DNA of 20,662 nucleotides, taken from the NCBI GenBank assembly GCA_024364805.1, contig CM044497.1:22657236-22677897 (forward strand), read 5' to 3'. This document shows, piece after piece, positions 10,601 through 20,620 of the stretch (position 1 is its first letter; each line of letters opens with the position of its first letter). A program made the position numbers and the translations under genes. This DNA comes from Euprymna scolopes. Lineage: Eukaryota > Mollusca > Cephalopoda > Sepiida > Sepiolidae. A model generated the notes under the pieces. It saw nothing but the letters and a program-made list of their open reading frames with translations. It searched no databases and was not told the origin of the DNA.

Positions 10601-10706
10601 CTTTTGTGCTTTTAAGTGTCTTTGGAGTTTATCGATCATTGGATCTTTGTCTGTAGCAACAAACACAATTTTCACTCGTGTCTGCACAACAATATTTTTA
10701 GTAAGT
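10601..10706 (-). CDS. POFUT1: POFUT1 internal exon (106 bp)
   Basis: It encodes 'LTKNIVVQTRVKIVFVATDK' and then DPMIDKLQRHLKAQK. This aligns with human POFUT1 'SVYVATDSESYVPELQQLF' and its flanks, in the C-terminal Rossmann-like half of the GT65 fold, where the VFVATD strand and loop lie. The acceptor is excellent, a T-rich tract ending 'TTTTTATGATTTCAG'. The donor is AAAAG|GTTTGG, a valid GT but weak at +3/+4. One base completes the Arg codon split with the upstream exon (AG|A), then 35 full codons follow. The exon ends in phase 0 and joins in frame to the exon at 3299-3463. Its intron phases and protein alignment leave little doubt. Confidence 0.92.
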
Positions 10707-10969
10707 CTGAAATCATAAAAATAAAAAAGCAACCTTAAATATCTTGAATCTACCTTCCACTGAATGTTTTCTTAACAGGAAACATTCCAAAATGGCAACT
10801 AAAATAAACATTCTTTCTTTCCATGAAAATCTAATTTACAATTATGAATAATTTACAATGTGTGTACATGTGTGCATTGGCAGGTATAAAATTTTAAAAT
10901 GCCCAACACAATAACCGTTTCCTTCTTCCAATGAATATTAAGAGTAATCATTCCAAAATATTTTTTTTC

Positions 10970-11190
10970 AAATATGATGAGCAGTCGATAGGTAATGCTC
11001 CTGACCTACTTTTCATAGCAGTAGAACAATCAAACTTGGCAGAGTTATTAGTCATTCTCTACATAGAAACCACCCAGATTTACACACTTCTCACATTGTT
11101 TATAGATGGTTTTTGTAAAACCCTCACTTGTTGCATACATCGTCAAACTCATGATTCTGAGAATGGAATGACTTCACAGATGGCCATATA
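10970..11190 (-). mobile_element. Mariner-type transposase C-terminal scrap
   Basis: The minus strand reads 'GFTKTIYKQCEKCVNLGGFY' then VEND and two stops (about 11110-11050). This is the C-terminal signature of mariner-type transposases (W..C....G.YFEGD/YVE.D). Nothing upstream of it is clear and no TIR was found. It is a decayed fragment in the POFUT1 intron. Confidence 0.45.
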
Positions 11191-11199
11191 TATTTGACA

Positions 11200-11413
11200 A
11201 TTGGAGGGCCTAAATGTTACAGTTAGTGGAGTACCATGTGCAGGTTCGACATGTCAAATATGCAATCAATATTAAGAAAAATGTTTTATCATCAATTGAT
11301 GGATGGCTGAAGAAACAAATTTGTGTATTTCTTTTTGCATTTTATACTTATTGTCAGGCAATAATTCCTTCAAAGTTAGACTCAATATCAGTTTTTAATG
11401 AGGAAAATGCAAC

Positions 11414-11454
<41 letters not shown>

Positions 11455-11980
11455 GAGGAGAGCAGGCTACTCTGCTTGGGAACAACAATCCCTGGATAAT
11501 TCAGTCAGCAGTTCCTCATAAACGTAGGAACTTTACAGGCAAAAATCTATTTCCCTCTCCCACAGAAAGAAGTAATGATGAATATTCTTACATTTTTTAA
11601 GTATTAAGAATGAGGATGTATTAATCAAGGATATGAACTTAACTTCTATTTTTCAAAATACAAGTTTTTTTTGTAAGTATTTCCCCACAGCAAGATCAGA
11701 AGAGAGAGAATCAGAAAGATCTTTTACATAATTGTAAAAAGAAAAGTTAACTTCAAATAAATGATTTAAATAAAGTGGTTTAAAAATGATTTATATTTTC
11801 AATTCTACAGTTTGTTTTCAATGCAAGAATATTGGATCTGTTACCCTTACACACGAGCGTGCTCCCTACAAAAAATCTAGACACTAATAACAATCTCCAT
11901 TTGACACCAGGAGAGATTGGCTATTACTTGTGTTTGGCCTCATAGCTCAACAATGAAAAAAAAAAAAAAAAAAAAAAAAC
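11200..11980. other. No recognised gene; long A runs
   Basis: The frame at 11214-11600 runs through a 34-base A tract at 11418-11451 and matches nothing I know. A second A run lies at 11956-11979. I see no gene. Confidence 0.5.
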
Positions 11981-11989
11981 ACTAAGAAA

Positions 11990-12174
11990 CAGTGACGTGC
12001 AGATAACTTTTGTAGGACAAGTGCTCAAGTGAAAAAAAAAACAAAAAACGGCAAAAATATAGTAATGAACACCGTTGGATACATTCCTCTGAAAAGGGCA
12101 CTTTTAAAATAGGAGTAACAGAGGCAAGTGCTTGGGCACCCCTAGCACCCTCTCTCCCTTCTGCACATCCCCTG
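11990..12174. mobile_element. hAT-like MITE, 185 bp
   Basis: The left end is 'CAGTGACGTGCAGA' and the right end is 'TCTGCACATCCCCTG'. They form imperfect inverted repeats starting CAG, as in hAT elements. It is flanked by 8-bp direct repeats, CTAAGAAA (11982-11989) and CTGAGAAA (12175-12182), matching at 7 of 8 bases. An 8-bp target duplication plus the CAG termini support hAT. It carries no transposase frame and is non-autonomous. Confidence 0.65.
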
Positions 12175-12182
12175 CTGAGAAA

Positions 12183-12575
12183 TATCTGTGTTGACTGAAA
12201 TATTTGATTTATATTGCTTTCATTTATTGGTAAATAAATCTTCTTTTAGCATCAGATTTGCTTTTAAAAATGATTTCTTATATTTCCAATTCAAATATTA
12301 TAATTGAAAATATCATGTTTGCAGATTACGAAAGCAAGTTAATTCAATGTAATTTCACAATTTAATAAATTCAAACAGAAACAGGTCAAATTTATATGTA
12401 TAATGTTTTCTTTTCTCAGGTATGGAAAATCCTATTTATTAGTAAAGAAAAAGCGTTCTGCATCGTTAGTCAGATCAGGTATATTTCACTAAGACTATAT
12501 AACATGCATTTGTAAGAAAATTTGCTAAACAAGTATCAACTATATTTCTGAATTTTTGAGATGAGAATTGGTCAT
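12183..12575. other. No recognised gene
   Basis: AT-rich intronic DNA with no open frame or repeat I can name. Confidence 0.5.
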
Positions 12576-12580
12576 TCGTA

Positions 12581-12863
12581 TTATTTGGATTTTTTGAACT
12601 ACTGTTCTCATCTTGAGTGTCATTTCCACAATGTTTCGATCGATGTAACCTCCGACCTTCTTTAGGTGTATCTTGTCGAACTCGGCATGCTACCCCCATG
12701 AAGTAAATAAAGGGCTCCGTTCAAGAATATCTAAATTCCCAAGTCTGGCAGAAACATTCCAGAGTTCAACAAGATACACCTAAGAAAGTCAGAGGTTACA
12801 TCGACCGAAAGATTGTGAAAATGACATTCAAGATGAGAACAGAAGTCCAAAGAATCCATATAA
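12581..12863. repeat. Foldback element, copy B (most complete)
   Basis: The arms are about 103 bases (12581-12683) and about 91 bases (12772-12862), inverted and closely matched. The left includes 'tgttctcatcttgagtgt', 'tcgatcgatgtaacctccga' and 'ggtgtatcttgtcgaactc'. The right arm is its reverse complement with scattered changes. The middle, about 88 bases, includes 'gctacccccatgaagtaaat'. No transposase is encoded. The open frames on both strands across the right arm are by-products. I could not identify a target duplication, and the superfamily is unassigned. Confidence 0.8.
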
Positions 12864-12869
12864 CACAAA

Positions 12870-13600
12870 ATATCAACTGTGATACAGATTTAGATATAAC
12901 AGAAAAAAATCCAAAAGGAAAGCATATGCAGGCTAAAAAACTGAAGCAGGTTTGCAAAAATCTTTCTTGTAAAATTTGTGAAATCATTAATGAAATCCAC
13001 ATAAAAACTTGAATTTCCCTTTCCAGTTTTTAAGAATAAATTTCATGTTATTCAACCTTAATGCCTGTTTTCAGTTTAGGCCCAGTCTTTGTAGTTTCTG
13101 TGATATTTGCATTTCAAATGGTAGCAGGCTGAATAAAATTTTATTGCATTTATAAAGGTAAATATTAACTAAAAGTATTATGTTTAATTGTTAAAGAGTA
13201 AAAGAGTGATTGGCCGAGATTATCACATGCCATAGTTAGAGAGCAGGTATTTTGAAATAGTTAAGTTAAAAGTGGATAAAACTGAATACAAGCATACAAG
13301 TAACAACCATGTTAGACATTCTTCCTCATCGTGCGGATAAGAAAATGGTAATTAAAAAGTTTGAACTTACAATGCAACCTGTCAGTGATTGTTTATTGAG
13401 TTAATAATTTCATATTTCAAATTATTCTACATCCATTTGCAGTCATCCATTCACTTACAGGCAAAAGGCGACAATATGGTGGCCAACAACATTGTCCATA
13501 TGTGAGAAATCAAAATGAAGCCATCAGATGCTTACCGAAAAAAAAAAATCCAAAATTTTTGCTCGGGATGAAGCATTCTACCAGGTGCCAGACATTCACC
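12870..13600. other. No recognised gene
   Basis: Intronic AT-rich DNA. I see no repeat or gene I can name. Confidence 0.5.
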
Positions 13601-13616
13601 CACTATTTCAGAAAGT

Positions 13617-13823
13617 TTAACCGGTAGATTTTTTTTGGATAATAACTGTCTCTTTAAGTACAACTGTTTGGATTTCTCTTATACTTGGTTCACTGGGTGT
13701 ATTTGTCAGTTTTATTTTTAAGTTCTTTTTCATGAGCCCTCTTAAGATTACTATCGTGACTGAAATATTACTATGGCATAAATATGCTATTTCAAGCTGA
13801 AATGTGACAGACCTATCGAACAT
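13617..13823 (-). mobile_element. Possible transposase N-terminal helix-turn-helix scrap
   Basis: The minus-strand frame reads 'FDRSVTFQLEIAYLCHSN', then 'NTPSEPSIREIQTVVLKETV' and QKKSTG. The order resembles helix-turn-helix N-termini of transposon-derived proteins ('..R..V...LR', '..P....I...V..F.ETGSV..KKSTGRP'). No catalytic domain follows and no ends were seen. Weak resemblance only; it may be chance. Confidence 0.3.
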
Positions 13824-14252
13824 TTCATAAAGATGTGCAGATGCATCTAAAAATGACGTCTAAAATTTATGCGAGACATATGAGAGAAAATGTGATTTCA
13901 AAATTTGTAGAGGAAAAGGCATTATGTAATGAAAGAATGACTAAATAATTTGTAATAACAACTCAAGACAACAAAATTAAAAAAAGAGTACGTAAAATAC
14001 AAAAATTCAGATTCCTAAGAATATTCTTGTGATAAAATTCCTTGTCACCATTCATAGCAAGTAATAAGAGTGTGGAACGAATTTACCTCAAATTTCAGGA
14101 TGAATTTGAGTAGTGTGTAAAATCAGGTTACGAAAGAAAAAGAATAGCAAAATGGCAGCCGTACCTGATTATATACTGACAATTCTCTCAAAGTAACGTG
14201 TAATCTCATTACTCATATACAAATGAGATGGCACCGGCTGGGATAAAAAGCC

Positions 14253-14664
14253 GGTACTTGTACAGTTTAGTCAAGACATTAAAAAATGAAAATATTGAAA
14301 AAAGGTTATATTGTACGTATCCGTTTTGGACTGAAGATCTCCGAAAAAAAATTTAATTTAATTTGATCAAGTAGTTTTTACTTTTTACAGCAGAAAAACA
14401 CGTTTTTATGAGAGCACGTTGAAGTCAGCCATTATGAAATTTGTTGAACACTCCACAAGGAGATAACTCCATGTAAAGTGCCGACACTCCCTCCCCATCT
14501 TTATTACTAGCTTTTCTTCCTAAAAATCGAACCTTTTGTTCGGTATCCTAACAAATTGTTTTTTCGCTGTAAAATAAAAACTACTTGATGAAATTAAGTA
14601 CGTACAATATAACTTTTTTCAATATTTTCACTTTTTAATGTCTTGACTAAACTGTATAAGTGCC
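14253..14664. mobile_element. 412-bp MITE with long arms and perfect 8-bp target duplication
   Basis: The left arm (14253 to about 14396) begins GGTACTTGTACAGTTTAG. The right arm (about 14567-14664) is its inverted counterpart, ending CTAAACTGTATAAGTGCC. The left arm has about 25 to 50 extra bases near 14320-14370. AAAAAGCC flanks both sides exactly (14245-14252 and 14665-14672). The GG termini and 8-bp duplication fit Merlin-like elements better than hAT, but no transposase is present, so the superfamily is not settled. The perfect duplication suggests a fairly recent insertion. Confidence 0.75.
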
Positions 14665-14672
14665 AAAAAGCC

Positions 14673-15350
14673 TATTTTGAGAGTGGCAGGGAGAGTAGAT
14701 TACAGCATGTATATGTACCTTTTAACTGCAAAAACCAAAAGCACAGAGGAGTTGTTGTGTGAAGTAGAAATGGAGTACACGAGTTTGATTTGACTTTTGT
14801 GTTGTGTGCTTTTTTTATGTGTATGTAAATGAATAGACATGAAGATATGGGTGTGTGCCTTTGTTTTGATTAGTGAGAGTGCATGTGTGCATATTTATTT
14901 TGCTGACCATGTGCATTTACATGTGTGTTATGAACTATGTACATACGTTCATTTAACAGCATATATTATTTGCTGCCACTGTATTTAGTCGTCTGTGAAA
15001 CCCTCATTCGTCTGTCGAGACTCTTTGGTCAGTAGCCAAAATTAGCTTTTAACGTGTCAAGTAGGGACAAAAGATACTAGAACAAATAGAAGAATATTGT
15101 GTGTTTGAGTGTTTATAGTATGTGAAGAAACTTTAAATTAATATTTCTTGCGTTTTTATTGGTGGAAAGAAACTGCTGATTTTGTCCAATCAAGAGTTGA
15201 CGCATAAAATTCACTGACTGAACAACCTGATGCAAGACAGAGCAAGCAACAAAGATTGTTATATAGATGCAAGAAGGCATCTAAAAAAAATAAAATAAAT
15301 AAATTGTGAACTTTCAGTAAATTGTCATAAAAAGTTGACAAAAGAAATAA
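14673..15350. other. No recognised gene; GT-rich stretch
   Basis: About 14790-14950 is enriched in TGTG and ATGTG steps but is not a clean microsatellite. The open frame at 15156-15371 has no support. No gene seen. Confidence 0.5.
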
Positions 15351-15444
15351 ATTATTATTTGCATTCTTCAAACTACTGTTCTTATCTGGAGTGTTATTTA
15401 TACAATGTTTCAGCTGATGTAATCTCCAACTTTCTTTAGATGTA

Positions 15445-16368
15445 CAAGGTAGAATGATAAAATTGTTGCTCTAAAGAAAACAATACTACAGCTTTATTTT
15501 AAAACTTTTATTGAAAAAAAAAAAATCAATTCAAAAAAACAACTTGATTATGTTATAGAGCTGACATCTATTCAATGTAGCTGTCTTCAGCCTCAATCAC
15601 CACCTCAATATGGGTCTGGAACTGGGAGCATGCCTTTTCCACAAGCGCTGGCAGGAGCTCAGCAAATACTCGGCGGATGGTGGCAATCAGGCTGGTTTTG
15701 GCGATGTGGATGATCATGTTGGTGATGTTCTTGACATATGACCAAACGAAGTAGTCTAGCGGGTTCAGGTTGGATGAGGAGAAGGTGGGTCAGTGAGAGA
15801 AGGGTATAAAGTTGTAGCACTCCTGAAGCCAAGCTTGGGTCTCTTTGGACTTGCAAGGCAATGTTGAGTCCTGCTGCTACACCTAGGGTCTGCCAGCATC
15901 CACCTGATTGCACCAGAGGATCACCACACTCTTCAGCACATCCAGGTACACTTTGGTGTTGACTTTCAAGTTCACTTTTAAGATTAAGGTAGCCTGGTGT
16001 GGCCCTTCCTTGAAACCACACCAAAGACCATAACTGTGACCAGAAATGGTCATCTGACACGTTGAGCTGTGTCTTCAAATGTTGAACTGTTCGGATTTGC
16101 ATTTTGAAGGTGTTGGCAATGGTCCTGTTGTCAAAACTTGGATTGGTAGAGAGCTTGAGTTGTACAACGGCGCATCTCCAATCTCGCTTGTTGAACATTG
16201 TGTTACTTTTAGACATGATAGAAGGCTCCTATCTTTCTTGGGATTTGTACACAACTGATCAACTAGTAGATAGTCTGCAACGAAAAAGAAAAAAAAAACA
16301 GGTTTTCATCAAACGGAAATTGAATCATATAGTCTTTTCTATGGTGACAATTTTATCGTTCCACCCTG
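15445..16368 (-). mobile_element. Internally deleted mariner/Tc1-type transposon, 924 bp
   Basis: The terminal inverted repeats are 23 bases: 15445-15467 (CAAGGTAGAATGATAAAATT..) and the reverse complement of 16346-16368 (CAGGGTGGAACGATAAAATT..), matching at 19 of 23. The TA target duplication is at 15443-15444 and 16369-16370. The exact junctions are confirmed because removing the element restores the foldback arm sequence. It is transcribed from the minus strand, the same as POFUT1. Confidence 0.85.
15568..16216 (-). pseudogene. Mariner-type transposase relic, internal deletion
   Basis: The start codon is at 16216 (MSKSNTMFNKRDW). An N-terminal helix-turn-helix follows ('TIANTFKMQIRTVQHLKTQL'), as in this transposase group. 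The catalytic core is cut: soon after the HTH the sequence jumps to a segment homologous to 'VNTEVYL.VLK.VV..W'. Then come the second acidic motif ('QQDSTLPCKS'), the third ('NLNPLDYFVWSYV', D in NPLDY), and the C-terminal 'EKACSQFQTHIEVVIEAED'. Length is about 649 bases against about 1,040 expected, so the first catalytic Asp and its surroundings are missing. There are also frame changes. It cannot make a working transposase. Confidence 0.75.
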
Positions 16369-16777
16369 TACCTTGTCAAACTCAGAAATCTTTCTGTCAA
16401 ACTTGGGAATCAAAAGAGGAAAAAGTACTTGATGAAATTTAGTTGTAATTTACACTCTTATGGAGGTGGAAGGTCCAGTCAAAAATGCAATTGCAAATTA
16501 CTTCTACCCAGTCATGGCTGACAGAACAAGAGCAGCTACCCCCATAGATTAAATACAGAGTTCCATTGCAAATTCCTGAATTTGCCAGAAAGATTCCTGA
16601 GTTCAACAAGATACACCTGAAGAAGGTCAGCAATTGCATCCACCGAAATGTTATTAATATAACACCGAAATGTTATTAATACAACACCGAAGATGAGAAC
16701 AGTAGTCCAAAGAATTCAAATAATATGAATAAGCAATCCTCATCACAAAAATTCAGAAACATAAAATCATTATTTAC

Positions 16778-16908
16778 CTGAGGATTTCTTCAACAGGTGG
16801 TAAGCACATCTTTTTAGTAACCGAAGCATCTTTTTCGTAACCAAGGCATTGCGGAGATGCCATATATGATTTAAGAAGATGTTTATCAAGATGAGCACAG
16901 GCATTTAT
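16778..16908 (-). CDS. POFUT1: POFUT1 internal exon (131 bp)
   Basis: It encodes INACAHLDKHLLKS, then 'YMASPQCLGYEKDASVTKKM', CLPPVEEIL and the first two bases of an Arg codon. Human POFUT1 has 'NACAML' just after the GDP-fucose-binding HLRIGSDW motif, then 'HFMASPQCVGY' and 'MCLPDLKEIQR'. Three of the conserved cysteines (NAC, PQC, MCL) are present; the fourth is in the last exon. The acceptor is 'TTTTCTGTTTCAG', the donor is CTCAG|GTAAAT, both good. The split codon AG|A joins to the exon at 10706 in frame. The preceding exon, with HLRIGSDW, was not found up to the right edge, so the upstream intron is more than 3.7 kb. Confidence 0.92.
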
Positions 16909-16909
16909 C

Positions 16910-19130
16910 TGAAACAGAAAACATGAAGAACGAACTCAGCTCAAGTCAATTATAAAAATATTTAAAACATTACTTTTTTTTTTAACCTTACAAATAATTT
17001 ATTTTGTTTTAATAATGTTAGGTGCGCACGATTAAGTATTGATAGCGGTACGAGAGTTAGCTAAAATGCATGATAACAAGGAACCTCCCCCCTTCCCAGG
17101 TTAGATTTTTATTTGATCAGTGAAAAGTGGCAGTCATTCATGAACGTCCATGCTTTAAAAGTTACGAGCGGATACGAGGCAGACAAATAACCCCATCCAA
17201 CCCCTTGTCATGACACATATCTTTATATTCATGCGCCCAATCCACCACCATCCGTTCTCCTAACAGTAATCTGAAACAGAGTTGATGCAAAAATCAGACA
17301 ACATGGGGCAGAATATATTTAAAAAAAAAAAAAAAAAAAGGAGCATTCCGAGTTCAGATGCCGTCGAATGTAAACACAAACAAGCTAAATCCGTGGCGGA
17401 GAAATTGCTAAATTATTCACGTGCCCGAACACAATGGATATAACTGTGCTGGAGACAGGGCAAACATGCCTATCTGTTTCCAAATATAGCAGAAAAGGGC
17501 AGAAACCCCAAAAACCATGCTTTACTGCAAACCAAAGAATGGGCATATTACCACGAACCTCAACAGAATATTAAAATTCCAGGAAGCTTGGAATTGGATG
17601 ATTACTTCTCTTGAATATTTTATTTCTGTTGGACTTTCACTGTTTAGATTATACCTTTTCCAACAGCTAAGTATTCTGTCATTATTAACCACCCTTTCAT
17701 CCTAACCCCTGCCCACACCCAATGAACAGTCAAACTAAATTCCCCAGACATTTGTTTTCGGATAACCAAATATTCTATATGATATTATAAAAAAAAAACG
17801 GGGGGAGGGGAAAAGAAAGAGATTGTTTAATTTGCTGGCTTCTTTCATTCACCCCATTTTTTTTTTTACCCATTAGGGCATTGCATTCTATGTTTTTTGA
17901 GTGATTAAATTTTATTGCATAAGAAAATAGTTGATATATGTATAGATACATATGAATAGTATTGCTGTCACGTCCGGTCATTTCTTCTTGAATTGTGCTC
18001 TAGGTTATTTCATGGCAGTACTGATCAAAGAATCTTGGGTTAACTTGCCATTTAGAGTCATGACATTCTACGACCGGCATATTACATTTTTTTTCTTTTC
18101 TTAACACGATACATAATCAGGAATAAATCCCAATGAAATTTTCGATACGGGGCATATTGTCACAATAAATTCATAGGAGTAAAATCATTTTTTTTTTTCT
18201 TTACTGCATCTTTATTCCTATGTAATTTTATATGCTAACATATCACAGAGTAGTTCTTAAGAGGACAGTTTCAATAGGTATATTATACTTATATATTATT
18301 ATACTCATATTATATACATTATATTATATATATTATTAGAAATATATATACTTATAGATGTATATAAATCTTTTTAACTTATATATTAACTGGATTGTAT
18401 CTACATTCTCTTATTAGAGAAGTGGTATCTCCCAGTTGGGAGCCATGAATTAATACCTGTCCTGTTTTTAAATCTCTGAAACAGCTACATGGTAAACAAC
18501 TGATCTCGTTTTCTATTTAACAATTTAGGGTAAGGCTTCTTGATCATTGTTATATAGTTCAGTTCTCTTTTGTGATTGTGAATTTTCTAGCAGTAAGTCA
18601 GCTTATGTAAGTGTTAAGTCTATTATATGTTGAATTTAGTATTTAAACAGCAGTTTTTTAGTTTTATTTTATTATATATATTTTTTTCTGATAAAATACT
18701 CAAAGCTTCTTTAGACAAATATACATACAAAAAAGAAAATTTGTTTGACCGTTTTGAAGATTTAAATTAGTTTCAGTTAGAGTAAAATCTTCCAAGGTAT
18801 TTCCTAACAGCATTCTAATTTACTTCTGATTCCATCCGGGGTTAAAAGTGTACAATTCCAATTATCATTTAACTGTAGATGCAACACAAAATTAAAACCT
18901 CTACCAAGATCAAACAACTTTTCTCAAGTAATATTTCACAAGAAATTTTATGCTGATATTAATTTTGCATTAGCGACCGTTTACAATAATAAGATGGGAT
19001 CTGTACCCATGCTGAATAAAAAGCAAAAAGAATATTTGACTTTATTTTTAAAACATCATATAAAAATGATATGGTGTTCAAGGCTGGAAGAATAAGTATA
19101 CAGAGGTCTCATTACTTCCTAGGTATTGGT
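16910..19130. other. No recognised gene; AT microsatellite
   Basis: POFUT1 upstream intron. I searched the minus strand by eye for the HLRIGSDW exon and did not find it. An A run lies at 17321-17339. A balanced block at 17340-17560 matches nothing I recognise. The stretch 18270-18375 is an AT-rich TATA/TTATA microsatellite-like tract. The remaining sequence has no supported gene. Confidence 0.5.
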
Positions 19131-19134
19131 GTGA

Positions 19135-20385
19135 GACACACACACACACACGACAGAAAAGAATAGACACCAAGATAAATATTTTTCCTAAGATATGCTT
19201 ATTTATATTTACAGATAAGAATAGTGCTGAAATAACTTAGAGTATCTCATTAAAATTGCATCTAACAAAATTGAAGCATGCCACAGATTGAAGAAGCATT
19301 AGACCTATCAGAATTTATGCAAGGATGAATCGTGGATCAACATGAAGGTGGTCTTAGTCAATGCAAAATTGCAGAAAATATTAAAATACCCCTTTCTATT
19401 GTTAAGAGTGATTGTACAATTCACAAGAGAGGATAAAGAGTACACAAACCCTCATCCAGGTCACTCTGGGCCCTCTGAAAAAACCTTGCATCTTGTGAAA
19501 AGAAATGTTGAAGAGGATCCTTGGTGCAAAGCCTCTGACATTGCAACACAAACTGGTGTTAGTCCCAGAACAGCTGTCAGGTATCTTCACAAGCTGGGCT
19601 GCTATAATAGAGCTGCAAGGAAGAAACCTCTTTGTCCTACCAATATCAAGTGGAGAAAAGATTGAGCTAGTCAAATGACCTTTTGGACCAATGTCATTTT
19701 CTCTGATGAGTCACGATTCATATTAGTTCCCGATGGTGGAAGGATATGGTTATAGAGGCTTTCTCAGTAAAAGTTTGACTTAAAGACTGTAGCCAATACT
19801 GAAACATGGGAGTTTCTCAGTTATGGTATGGGGTGTAATTTGGAGTGCTGGTCACTTAAACCTGGTGGAGTATGAAAGAAACATCAATTCTGCTAAAAAC
19901 GTTTCAACATAACATGAATGACACCTACCAATGTTCTCAAGTGGTAAAAAGAACCAAGTTAACCTTCTATTAATGGGAGATGGAACTCCTTGTCACTCTG
20001 CTAGGGCAACACAACATTAGTTTAGCCAAAATAGGATTAATAAACTTTCATGGCCAAGTCAGTCCTCGGATATAAAATCAATTGAAAACCTTTGGGGCAT
20101 ATTAGACTGGAACCTTCCCCAAAAAAGGAAGCCTTCTTTTAAGCCTGAATTTTTAGCATTATTGTCTCACAAATGGCAAGAAATTCCTCAATATGATATA
20201 TGTCAACTGATCAATGCCATACCTGGAAAGGTCCTAGCATTAAAAACAGCAAAGGGAATGTCAACCAAATATTAGTTAGTAAATTTGTGACTATTTGTTT
20301 TTTATTTTGTTCTATAAATTTTATGTTCATTGAAATAAACTGTTTCTATGGGTGTCTATTCTTTTTTGTCATGTCTGCGTATATA
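19135..20385 (+). mobile_element. Decayed Tc1-like transposon with TIRs
   Basis: Terminal inverted repeats: GACAGAAAAGAATAGACACC at 19152-19171, and GGTGTCTATTCTTTTTTGTC at 20351-20370, matching at 19 of 20 in inverted orientation. The TIR probably extends outward about 15 bases. On the left it has merged with a CA microsatellite (about 19138-19150), so the exact end and TA duplication are blurred. Length is about 1.25 kb, normal for Tc1. It is plus-strand, antisense to POFUT1. Confidence 0.8.
19278..20275 (+). pseudogene. Tc1-like transposase relic
   Basis: The first ATG gives MPQIEEALDLSEFMQG, then a stop. Past it the paired HTH domain runs 'IVDQHEGGLSQCKIAENIKI' and later 'DIATQTGVSPRTAVRYLHKL'. 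The three catalytic motifs are visible: 'VIFSDESRF' (about 19693), 'GDGTPCHSAR' (about 19977), and 'SSDIKSIENLWGILD' (about 20062). The C terminus reads 'GKVLALKTAKGMSTKY' before the TAG at 20273-20275, the typical end of this family. Length (about 998 bases) is near full length for a 340-residue transposase, but several stops and frame changes break it. All three acidic residues are recognisable. Confidence 0.85.
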
Positions 20386-20620
20386 TATTGTTCAGTCCCT
20401 TTCATAATCAGACAAGCATTTTAAGAGAATTATAAAATTAAGCCATCAAATTTAAAATGCATAATGTTAAATTTCAGCTGATGTGCTGTTAAACATTATT
20501 GCTAACAGCCTTTTCTATGTGTTCCCTTATTAAAACATAAATAGATCTTAATTGTCTTCTAAAAATATCGATATATAGATTGATATTACACCTTAAAATT
20601 TATTCAAGCTTCCTCATTCT
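20386..20620. other. No recognised gene
   Basis: Short AT-rich stretch to the right of the Tc1 element. Nothing recognised. Confidence 0.5.

Larger units (their letters stand above)
15355..16725. repeat. Foldback element, copy C, split by a mariner-type insertion
   Basis: The left arm at 15355-15444 contains 'aactactgttcttatctgga' and 'aactttctttagatgta'. Sequence resumes at 16369 with 'taccttgtcaaactcag', which continues the arm of copy B ('tatcttgtcgaactcgg'). The centre then carries 'gctacccccatagattaaat'. The right arm at 16599-16723 starts 'gagttcaacaagatacacc'. Within the right arm a 22-base unit (16642-16663) is repeated at 16664-16685. Confidence 0.8.

Noticed and set aside
3299-10706. 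Assignment of the exons to POFUT2.
   Set aside because: POFUT2 has a different C terminus and lacks the HFIGNCVSS motif and the NAC/PQC cysteine pattern seen here.
12796-13012. Overlapping open frames on both strands.
   Set aside because: They overlap the right arm of foldback copy B and have no family resemblance.
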